10,137 bases of DNA from Prevotellaceae bacterium (lineage in GTDB: Bacteria; Bacteroidota; Bacteroidia; Bacteroidales; UBA932), in NCBI GenBank assembly GCA_031259805.1, contig JAIRKX010000191.1, positions 1 to 10,137 of the forward strand, written 5' to 3'. Position numbers and translations under genes: made by a program. Positions 5,438 through 10,137 of this stretch are shown here, one piece after another. Each line of letters starts with the position of its first letter. Within the stretch, counting starts at the first letter, position 1. The notes beneath the pieces are model-generated. The model was not told the DNA's origin. It worked only from the letters and a program-made list of their open reading frames with translations, and ran no database searches.

Positions 5438-6367
5438 ATGAAAAAGATTTTTATTGTACTAATGTTTTTAGGAGTTACTATTATCGCTTGTAACGAGAAA
5501 GAAAATATAGCCATAACTCCTGTTCAAATTGATGAGCAAGTCGCTTTTGCGGAATTGCAAGCGCAATTGGATGCGTATAGTGTAGAGTTTAAAGCCTCTT
5601 TGCCGACGGTTTCGATAACGGGACCACAGAAAGTATCCTGGTGGAAAAAACTCTTGACGGTTGTAAAAGCAGATGTTGCCGGAGCTGAAGCCGGAGGTGA
5701 AGCCGGAAAAGAAATTGGGACATCTGTCGGTGAAGCTGTCGGTGGATCTGTCGGTGGATCTGTCGGTGGAAAAGTCGGAGAGGTAATTGGAGGAATAGTA
5801 GGGGCCGTTTCTTATTCTGCACAAGCAATTGTAGCAGAAAGCTCGGGTTCGAATTCGCTTTCTACACTTATTACGACGCTGAACAATGGCGTCCCGACCA
5901 CTATTTTATTAGGAACAACAAGTGCAGATAGTGTTGGATTCTTCCATAATATGGTGATAGCAGAAATGGCCAAGGCAGATATTACCAATGCGAAACTACA
6001 AAACATAGATAGCTTGGTTCACTATACAGCAATAACCGTTGGTCAGCTGAGGGGTACGTCCGTATCTTCGATATTACGAGATAGTGTGAAAAGTCAGTTA
6101 GTAGAAGATTCACCCTTTTTATTATCAGGTACGGGAAACTTATTTTCTAAATATGAGGCTAAGTACTCGTCCCTTTCTGGTGTCAGCGCCATTATTGAAA
6201 CATACTTTGACAATGTCGCTACCTTGACATCAAATGAGGACATATTATCGTATACGACAGGATACAGGAATACGGTAGTATTGTCCCGGATATCAGCAGC
6301 GAAAAAAGATGTTATTATTGCATCCTTATCGGTAGCTATCAATAGTTTTTACTTATGGAATATGTAA
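5438..6367 (+). CDS. Lipoprotein with glycine-zipper segment, function unknown
   Basis: A 309-residue protein with a lipoprotein signal peptide: MKK, a hydrophobic stretch, and lipobox TIIAC with C18 as the predicted lipidated cysteine, followed by the polar NEKEN. Residues 24-60 look helical. SWWKKLLTVVKADVAGA (67-83) leads into a glycine-rich segment (79-123) with Gly every four residues (VGEA-VGGS-VGGS-VGGK-VGEV), a glycine-zipper pattern that can pack helices together or insert in membranes. The rest (about 135-309) is mixed helix, rich in Ser/Thr/Ile/Val, without a domain I recognise. The Trp-Trp-Lys...AD.AGA...G pattern resembles small exported proteins of Bacteroidetes of unknown role. 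The gene looks AT-richer than its neighbours (many AAA, ATA, TTA codons), so recent acquisition is possible. It stands alone between a structured leader and a strong terminator. Confidence 0.8.
   Translation: MKKIFIVLMFLGVTIIACNEKENIAITPVQIDEQVAFAELQAQLDAYSVEFKASLPTVSITGPQKVSWWKKLLTVVKADVAGAEAGGEAGKEIGTSVGEAVGGSVGGSVGGKVGEVIGGIVGAVSYSAQAIVAESSGSNSLSTLITTLNNGVPTTILLGTTSADSVGFFHNMVIAEMAKADITNAKLQNIDSLVHYTAITVGQLRGTSVSSILRDSVKSQLVEDSPFLLSGTGNLFSKYEAKYSSLSGVSAIIETYFDNVATLTSNEDILSYTTGYRNTVVLSRISAAKKDVIIASLSVAINSFYLWNM
5726..5785 (+). repeat. 12-bp tandem repeat inside the lipoprotein gene
   Basis: Five consecutive 12-bp units start with GTCGG: GTCGGTGAAGCT, GTCGGTGGATCT, GTCGGTGGATCT, GTCGGTGGAAAA, GTCGGAGAGGTA. 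Units two and three are identical. Each encodes a tetrapeptide of VGGx type. Because the unit is a multiple of three, gain or loss of copies would lengthen or shorten the glycine zipper without a frameshift. Confidence 0.85.
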
Positions 6368-6377
6368 GTAAAATAGG

Positions 6378-6421
6378 ATAAGATTAACTTCTGCCGCTTA
6401 CACGGCAGAAGTTAATCTTAT
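6378..6421 (+). terminator. Intrinsic terminator after the lipoprotein gene
   Basis: ATAAGATTAACTTCTGCCG (6378-6396) pairs perfectly with its complement at 6403-6421 around the 6-nt loop CTTACA. It is followed by TATTA rather than a pure T-run. The stem itself begins 11 bp after the lipoprotein stop and 31 bp ahead of the next ATG, so it should separate the two transcripts. The A/T-rich base of the stem makes it potentially bidirectional. Confidence 0.75.
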
Positions 6422-6451
6422 TATTAATGATTCACGTAAGAATTCACGACT

Positions 6452-7135
6452 ATGAAAAAAATCATCTACACGGCTGTTATTCTTCTCGGCAGTATCGGCT
6501 ATCTACAGGCGCAACCTTTCCGGCTTGGCTTTGACGCCGGCGGCGGCGTCAGTTCCCTGCTGATGCCCAACCCCTCGCTTACGCCCTTTTTGACATATCG
6601 CGCCGGCGTATTTGTGGCTCAACTTGATTCTTCGGGAGAGTATTCCGAATACGGTATCGCTTACCGGAAAGCCGGCGCCCGGACTACCGGACTGTTGGAA
6701 CATTATGCCGGCGCAGCCCGGAATATCGAACTGAATATCCATTATATAGATGTCTACCACGACTGGGGGGTTGTCCGCAATACAATGACCCTGTTCAAAA
6801 CAAAGGCGAGTTTTATCCACAAAAGCGGTTTCTACGTCGGCTACGCCTTCGGCGGTGATGGGCGAATAGCCTACGACACCGGCGCCGGCGCCCTGCTGGA
6901 AAAAGAAATCGGAAATATATTCCAGGACGAAACATTCTCGCACGCCGGCGAAACCTACCCGTTTACCGGTTTCAAACGGTGGGACTACGGCCTGCGGTTT
7001 GGCACCGATATATTGATTAATCAATTCAGCATCCGCCTTCACACTATGTGGGGACTGAGAAACCTTCACAGCGGCGGGTTGGATAAATGGGTACTGAATG
7101 CCGCCTTAACCGTCTCGGTAGGCTACATCCTGTAA
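6452..7135 (+). CDS. Small outer-membrane beta-barrel protein
   Basis: A 227-residue exported protein. The signal peptide MKKIIYTAVILLGSIGYLQA is probably cleaved before QPFRLGFDAGGG, a Gln start typical of mature Bacteroidetes envelope proteins. The mature chain shows alternating polar/aromatic strands (GFDAGGGVSSLL, IELNIHYIDV, GFYVGYAFGG, YGLRFGTDILINQFSIRLH, ALTVSVGYIL) and the glycine-rich turns of an 8-10-stranded barrel, like the PorT/OMP_b-brl families (PF13568 type). The end, a strand finishing in VGYIL, suits BAM-dependent insertion. The ligand or role is not visible. It lies downstream of a terminator, so it probably has its own promoter in the roughly 30 bp between (6422-6451), though I see no exact TAnnTTTG there. 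It converges with the minus-strand deaminase gene. Confidence 0.75.
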   Translation: MKKIIYTAVILLGSIGYLQAQPFRLGFDAGGGVSSLLMPNPSLTPFLTYRAGVFVAQLDSSGEYSEYGIAYRKAGARTTGLLEHYAGAARNIELNIHYIDVYHDWGVVRNTMTLFKTKASFIHKSGFYVGYAFGGDGRIAYDTGAGALLEKEIGNIFQDETFSHAGETYPFTGFKRWDYGLRFGTDILINQFSIRLHTMWGLRNLHSGGLDKWVLNAALTVSVGYIL

Positions 7136-7198
7136 AGTTATCCTGCCTGATGCTTATTTTCGGGAGGAAGTAAGTTATTCCGGCCTTGCCGGCGGATT

Positions 7199-7258
7199 GT
7201 CCACCCCCGCCCTACGGGCACCCCCGCCAGCGGGGGTGCCCGTAGGGCGGGGGTGGAC
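7199..7258. repeat. GC-rich perfect palindrome (copy 2), between convergent genes
   Basis: A 60-nt element with 29-bp perfectly complementary arms (GTCCACCCCCGCCCTACGGG at the outer left end) around a 2-nt CA centre. The left arm is the same sequence as the left arm of the repeat at 747-783. It lies between the convergent beta-barrel and deaminase genes, where it could act as a bidirectional terminator or block exonucleases, although no clean T-run follows. To its right, 7260-7280 (TAAC-TAAGAAC-TAAAATC) resembles the heptad units flanking copy 1 (TCTTAGT read in reverse). Confidence 0.85.
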
Positions 7259-7330
7259 TTTAACTAAGAACTAAAATCCAACCAATCAAAATGCAGGCTC
7301 CAGCCCTTTTCACCTTTCCCCCTTGCGCAA

Positions 7331-7804
7331 TCAGTAGTGGGTTTTATTTTCCGTCCTTTTCCAGCGTTGCAGGGGTTTTGCCCCTTCGTCGCCTAATTGT
7401 TGGACGATGGGAATTTTCCGTTCGGGTAACGGCCTTTCCAATTCTTCGTAGATAAACGAATCGTCGAAGCCGGCCTCCTGCGCGTCGATACGTGTACCGG
7501 CGTAGTAGATTCGTTCGATACGCGCCCAATAGACGGCTGCCAGACACATCGGGCAGGGTTCGCAACTGCAGTAAATCGTGCAGCCGCTCAGGTCGAAGGT
7601 ATTCAGCGCCCGGCAGGCGGCGCGGATGGCGTTGACTTCGGCGTGCGCCGTAGGGTCATTGCCGGTAGTAACCGTATTGACGGCGCGGGCGACCACCGCC
7701 CCGTCCTTCACGATCACCGCCCCGAACGGCCCGCCGCCCTGCTGCGTAATATTCTCGTCGGCCAACTCAATGGCGTCTCTTAAAAAAAAGTATGATGAGT
7801 TCAT
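7331..7804 (-). CDS. guaD: Guanine deaminase, cytidine-deaminase fold (GuaD)
   Basis: Converts guanine to xanthine and ammonia in the cytoplasm, for purine salvage or use as nitrogen source. The 157-residue protein has the zinc deaminase signatures TAHAEV (H54 ligand, E56 proton shuttle) and PCPMC (C84 and C87 ligands). It closely resembles Bacillus subtilis GuaD (156 residues, as I recall it): GGGPFGAVIVKDG, TGNDPTAHAEVNAIR, SCEPCPMCLAAVYWAR and AGFDDSFIYEE, where the Asp pair (D114/D115) includes the residue linked to guanine specificity, and a C-terminal Tyr. This separates it from TadA, which lacks the GFDDSFIY block. The gene is alone on the minus strand, divergent from the hexapeptide protein and convergent with the barrel protein. 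A TATTTTTG -7 element lies 38 bp upstream. Confidence 0.92.
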   Translation of the reverse strand: MNSSYFFLRDAIELADENITQQGGGPFGAVIVKDGAVVARAVNTVTTGNDPTAHAEVNAIRAACRALNTFDLSGCTIYCSCEPCPMCLAAVYWARIERIYYAGTRIDAQEAGFDDSFIYEELERPLPERKIPIVQQLGDEGAKPLQRWKRTENKTHY

Positions 7805-7841
7805 CGCTCTGTATTTTAATATGAATAAATAAATGAATAAA

Positions 7842-7849
7842 CAAAAATA
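7842..7849 (-). promoter_or_regulatory. -7 promoter element for guaD
   Basis: On the minus strand this reads TATTTTTG, an exact TAnnTTTG match, about 38 bp before the guaD start codon, with an A/T-rich leader (7805-7841). No evident TTTG occurs at the -33 position. Confidence 0.5.
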
Positions 7850-7934
7850 CGAAAAAATCGGGAATCGGCATTTGCGACCGGCAGGCCATTCTCTCTAACA
7901 GCAGGAGACGATTCGACACCTTAACAAAAATCCG

Positions 7935-7942
7935 TATCTTTA
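7935..7942 (+). promoter_or_regulatory. -7-like promoter element for the carbonic anhydrase-like gene
   Basis: TATCTTTA matches seven of the eight positions of the TAnnTTTG pattern (last G is A) and is 22 bp before the ATG at 7965. With the guaD element at 7842-7849 it makes the 160-bp intergenic region a divergent promoter region. Confidence 0.45.
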
Positions 7943-7964
7943 CCGGAAATTATACGATTAAGCT

Positions 7965-8480
7965 ATGGCTATTATACGAGAAGTACGAGGCATTACGCCT
8001 GAGACAGGGAAAAATTGTTTCATTGCCGAAACGGCGGTGATTGTCGGCGATGTGGTCATCGGCGACGATTGCAGTATTTGGTACAATGCGGTGTTGCGCG
8101 GCGATGTCAACAGCATCCGCATTGGCGACCGGACAAATATTCAGGACGGCGCGGTGTTGCATACGCTGTACGAACGTTCGGTGGTCGAAATCGGCCACGA
8201 CGTATCGGTGGGGCACAATGCCATTATACATGGCGCAAAGGTCGGCCACAACGTGCTGGTCGGCATGGGCGCCATCCTGATGGACAATGCCGTCGTCCCC
8301 GATAATACGATTATTGCCGCCGGCGCCGTAGTATTGAGCAATACGACGCTGGAGTCCGGCGTCTATGCCGGAATGCCGGCCCGAAAAGTCCGGGATTGCG
8401 ATGAAAAAACAATAGCGATGGCGCGACAAAACGCCGCCGGCTATCTGTTGTATAAAGAATGGTTTAAAGACCATCCGTAA
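7965..8480 (+). CDS. Gamma-carbonic anhydrase-like hexapeptide-repeat protein
   Basis: A 171-residue left-handed beta-helix protein of the gamma-carbonic anhydrase/YrdA/PaaY group, which forms trimers with metal sites between subunits. Hexapeptide repeats run through residues about 20-130 (AVIVGDVVIGDDCSIWYNAV, SVVEIGHDVSVGHNAIIHG, VLVGMGAIL). Candidate metal ligands are H66 (VLHTL), H84 and H89 (GHNAIIHG); the five-residue spacing of the last two matches H117/H122 of the Methanosarcina Cam enzyme. R45/D47 (RGD) and Q60/D61 (NIQDG) also match conserved residues. The acidic proton-shuttle loop of Cam is missing, as in many homologues, so actual CO2 hydration is uncertain. A C-terminal helix (CDEKTIAMARQNAAGYLLYKEWF) closes the fold. 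It is probably co-transcribed with the next gene, 34 bp downstream. Confidence 0.88.
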   Translation: MAIIREVRGITPETGKNCFIAETAVIVGDVVIGDDCSIWYNAVLRGDVNSIRIGDRTNIQDGAVLHTLYERSVVEIGHDVSVGHNAIIHGAKVGHNVLVGMGAILMDNAVVPDNTIIAAGAVVLSNTTLESGVYAGMPARKVRDCDEKTIAMARQNAAGYLLYKEWFKDHP

Positions 8481-8514
8481 ATTTTTATTCAGGGCTTATT
8501 TTTTATTACGTATT

Positions 8515-9810
8515 ATGAAACGCTTTTTGATTATTCGTTGGATATGGCTCGCGGCCGGCATCGGGGTTCCCGGGCAGGCAGCCGCAGGCGAACAGCAGGG
8601 AGTTTCGGTCGGCGACAGCCTGACCTACACTACCATCCAGGGAACCGTACGGGATGCAGCCACCCGTAAGCCACTGACATACGTATCGATCTACATCGAA
8701 GACGCAGAGGTCGCTTCGGTCAGTAACGCCGAAGGATTCTTTGTCCTCAAAATACCGGCAAGCATCGCCCGTGCGACGATTGTATTCAGTCATTTAAGTT
8801 ATAAAAAAGAACGGATTCCGGTAACGGAAACGAACCGTGCGGAGATATGGACAGTAGCCTTAGAACCGATAGCCTACCCGTTGAAGGATGTCGTGGTACG
8901 TCCGCACGGCGATGCAACGGCGCTGGTGCTGCAGGCCTTGGAACGCATTCCCGACAATTACGGGCGGCAACCGGTGGCGATGGTGGCCTTCTACCGCGAA
9001 TTAGTCAAACGGAACAACTCCTATGTCTCTGTGGCCGAGGCGGTACTCGACATCCGCAAAGCCCCCTACGCCTCGCGACAGACCGATGCGGCACGCATTT
9101 ACCGGGGGCGGAAAAGCGCCAACGTACACCGTTCCGATACGGTGCTATTCAAGTACCAGGGCGGCATCGTAACGACCCTCCTGCTGGATGCGGCCAAAAA
9201 CACAGATCTGCTCTTTACCGCCGCGCCGCATGAGAATTATACCTTTACGTTCAATGAAATGGTGATGATTGACGAAAAACCGCACTATGCGATTTCGTTC
9301 AACCAGCGACCGGCGACGCGGGACATCCTGTTTCGCGGCACTATTTATTTAGAACCCCTGTCGTTGGGGATTGCCCGCATCGAATTTAACATGAATGTGG
9401 AAGACCGTCCCGAATCGGCGCAGATATTTGTCAAGCGCTCGCCGCGAGGGGCAAAGGTAACGCCGGTATATGCAACCTATGTGGTGAACTTCCGCGAGCA
9501 GGACGGACGTTGGCGATATGCCTATAGCCGCTCCGAAGTGAAATTTAAAAGCAACTTCAAACGATTTTTCTTCTTCCGCCCGACCTGCACCGTCATCTCG
9601 GAATTAGCCATCACCGATGCCGACGAGACGAACACGATTCGAATCCCGCGAAAAGAAGCCGTTAGCATCCACGATATTGTGGCCGACGAACTCACTGTCT
9701 TCACCGGCGACGCCTTCTGGGGCGCTTACAACTATATCGAGCCCGAACAACCCATCGAAAATGCTATCCGGAAAATGAACCGGCAACTGAAACGGGCAGG
9801 GATTCAGTAG
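8515..9810 (+). CDS. Secreted CarboxypepD_reg-like domain protein
   Basis: A 431-residue exported protein. The N-terminus (MKRFLIIRWIWLAAGIGVPGQAAA) is a signal peptide with likely cleavage around residue 24. Residues about 41-128 form a carboxypeptidase-regulatory-like beta-sandwich (PF13715 type: IQGTVRDAATRKPLTYVSIYI, SVSNAEGFFVLKIP, IVFSHLSYKKERIPV, LKDVVVRP). This domain is the usual N-terminal part of TonB-dependent receptors, but here no plug or barrel follows; the protein is too short. The remaining roughly 300 residues begin LVLQALERIPDNYGRQPVAMVAFYRE, a pattern seen in many Bacteroidetes CarboxypepD_reg proteins, then are beta-rich (AISFNQRPATRDILFRGTIYL, LGIARIEFNM, YATYVVNFREQDGRWRYAYS), suggesting a periplasmic or outer-membrane lipid-facing fold. 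The function is unknown. It follows the gamma-carbonic-anhydrase-like gene closely; no terminator lies between them. Confidence 0.82.
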   Translation: MKRFLIIRWIWLAAGIGVPGQAAAGEQQGVSVGDSLTYTTIQGTVRDAATRKPLTYVSIYIEDAEVASVSNAEGFFVLKIPASIARATIVFSHLSYKKERIPVTETNRAEIWTVALEPIAYPLKDVVVRPHGDATALVLQALERIPDNYGRQPVAMVAFYRELVKRNNSYVSVAEAVLDIRKAPYASRQTDAARIYRGRKSANVHRSDTVLFKYQGGIVTTLLLDAAKNTDLLFTAAPHENYTFTFNEMVMIDEKPHYAISFNQRPATRDILFRGTIYLEPLSLGIARIEFNMNVEDRPESAQIFVKRSPRGAKVTPVYATYVVNFREQDGRWRYAYSRSEVKFKSNFKRFFFFRPTCTVISELAITDADETNTIRIPRKEAVSIHDIVADELTVFTGDAFWGAYNYIEPEQPIENAIRKMNRQLKRAGIQ

Positions 9811-9861
9811 CCGCAGATTCAAAAAGCGGTAAGTTCAAATAGTCAATGCAACCGGGATAAG

Positions 9862-9895
9862 AAAAAAAAGGGTGTTTCGGGAGTACCCCTGAAAC
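9862..9895 (-). terminator. Minus-strand intrinsic terminator
   Basis: Read on the minus strand, GTTTCAGGGG-TACT-CCCGAAAC forms a stem (GTTTC/GAAAC plus GGG/CCC, one bulge), followed by ACCC and eight T. This is the order expected for a terminator of a leftward transcript. On the plus strand the hairpin is followed by TCCATTGAG with no T-run, so it would not end the rightward gene at 9810. Confidence 0.6.
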
Positions 9896-9927
9896 TCCAT
9901 TGAGAAAAAAGTCTTAACAGCTCATGC

Positions 9928-10041
9928 TCATGTGAGCTTCACCCCAAGCAAAACGGGTACGTCTTGCGATGCCTGCAAGATGCGCAGTAAGTTAATTGCA
10001 ATGAATAACGCCCACACACCCATGCGCCAGATAATCTCCAT
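9928..10041 (-). CDS. Possible small ORF on the minus strand
   Basis: A 37-codon minus-strand ORF, MEIIWRMGVWALFIAINLLR then ILQASQDVPVLLGVKLT, stopping at TGA (9928-9930). Its hydrophobic segment (VWALFIAINLLRIL) would make one membrane helix. It ends 33 bp before the minus-strand terminator at 9862-9895, so a leftward transcript does end here. The frame stays open for about ten codons before this ATG; another short frame (9992-10075, starting MKTLFRAFSGG) overlaps it. It could be a real small protein, the remnant C-terminus of a larger gene such as a transposase, or part of a non-coding RNA. I do not recognise a family. Confidence 0.3.
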   Translation of the reverse strand: MEIIWRMGVWALFIAINLLRILQASQDVPVLLGVKLT

Positions 10042-10093
10042 AGCCTCCGGAAAAAGCCCGAAAGAGCGTTTTCATCTCACAAGAGACGAAACC

Positions 10094-10102
10094 TATCTTT
10101 TG
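10094..10102 (+). promoter_or_regulatory. -7-like element before the edge gene
   Basis: TATCTTTTG differs from TAnnTTTG only by one extra T. It is 25 bp upstream of an ATG followed by Lys codons at 10128. Two GAGACGAAA copies lie on either side of it (about 10083-10091 and 10104-10112), a direct repeat that could be an operator, though this is weak. Confidence 0.35.
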
Positions 10103-10127
10103 GGAGACGAAAAGAAAAATCGGAAAA

Positions 10128-10137
10128 ATGAAAAAAA
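10128..10137 (+). CDS. Probable start of a plus-strand gene (cut by window end)
   Basis: ATG followed by AAA AAA A at the very edge, after an A-rich leader (AAAGAAAAATCGGAAAA) and a -7-like element. MKK starts are typical of exported proteins, as in the two genes at 5438 and 6452. Only three codons are visible, so the product cannot be named. Confidence 0.35.

Noticed and set aside
6503..7069. 188-codon minus-strand ORF opposite the beta-barrel gene
   Set aside because: The plus-strand frame has a signal peptide and barrel-type strands; the antisense frame has no start context or domain.
7950..8474. 174-codon minus-strand ORF opposite the gamma-carbonic anhydrase-like gene
   Set aside because: Its composition (many His/Asp/Ile) mirrors the hexapeptide repeats on the plus strand, which are unmistakable.
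10001..10137. Plus-strand frame open from ATG 10001 to the edge
   Set aside because: The translated sequence (MNNAHTPMRQIISIASGKSP...) has no recognisable features and passes through a promoter-like element; the ATG at 10128 with an A-rich leader is the likelier start.

Overview
The window looks like a chromosomal segment of a Bacteroidota member, most likely Bacteroidales. The evidence is a FISUMP-type surface protein, a CarboxypepD_reg-like protein, MKK-type signal peptides, A/T-rich leaders in place of strong Shine-Dalgarno sites, and several matches to the Bacteroidetes -7 promoter element TAnnTTTG. The intergenic repeats (GC-rich palindromes, heptad repeats, a CATTCCGAGCGGAGTCGAGG-type repeat) also fit. 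I cannot assign genus or species.

Layout: (1) 1-499, the 3' end of a FISUMP-domain protein, closed by a strong palindromic terminator. (2) 570-910, a mosaic of dispersed intergenic repeats, including a long GC-rich inverted repeat flanked by 7-bp tandem repeats. (3) 998-4895, a phosphate-signalling operon pstB-phoU-phoB-like-phoR-like, tightly spaced and ending in an ATGA overlap. It is preceded by a direct repeat with an 11-bp period that could be a Pho box. The permease and binding-protein genes pstSCA are not here. (4) 4896-5437, a long gap with a good promoter, a doubtful 73-codon ORF, two hairpins and a structured, A-rich leader. (5) 5438-6367, an AT-richer gene for a lipoprotein with a glycine-zipper segment built from a 12-bp tandem repeat, closed by a 19-bp stem terminator. 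(6) 6452-7135, a small outer-membrane beta-barrel protein. (7) 7199-7258, a second copy of the GC-rich palindrome lying between convergent genes. (8) 7331-7804 on the minus strand, guanine deaminase. (9) 7965-9810, a gamma-carbonic-anhydrase-like hexapeptide-repeat protein followed 34 bp later by a secreted CarboxypepD_reg-like protein. (10) 9811-10137, a gap with a minus-strand terminator, a small minus-strand ORF and the probable start of a plus-strand gene at the edge.

Functionally, PstB powers high-affinity phosphate import, PhoU links transporter state to the kinase, and the kinase and regulator control transcription. The other genes are metabolic (guanine deamination, probable CO2/bicarbonate chemistry) or cell-envelope proteins, with no obvious shared pathway. 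I see no clear new defence or mobile system. The least explained items are the glycine-zipper lipoprotein with its leader, the isolated unit at 4989-5271, the composite palindrome/heptad repeat, and the minus-strand unit at the right edge.
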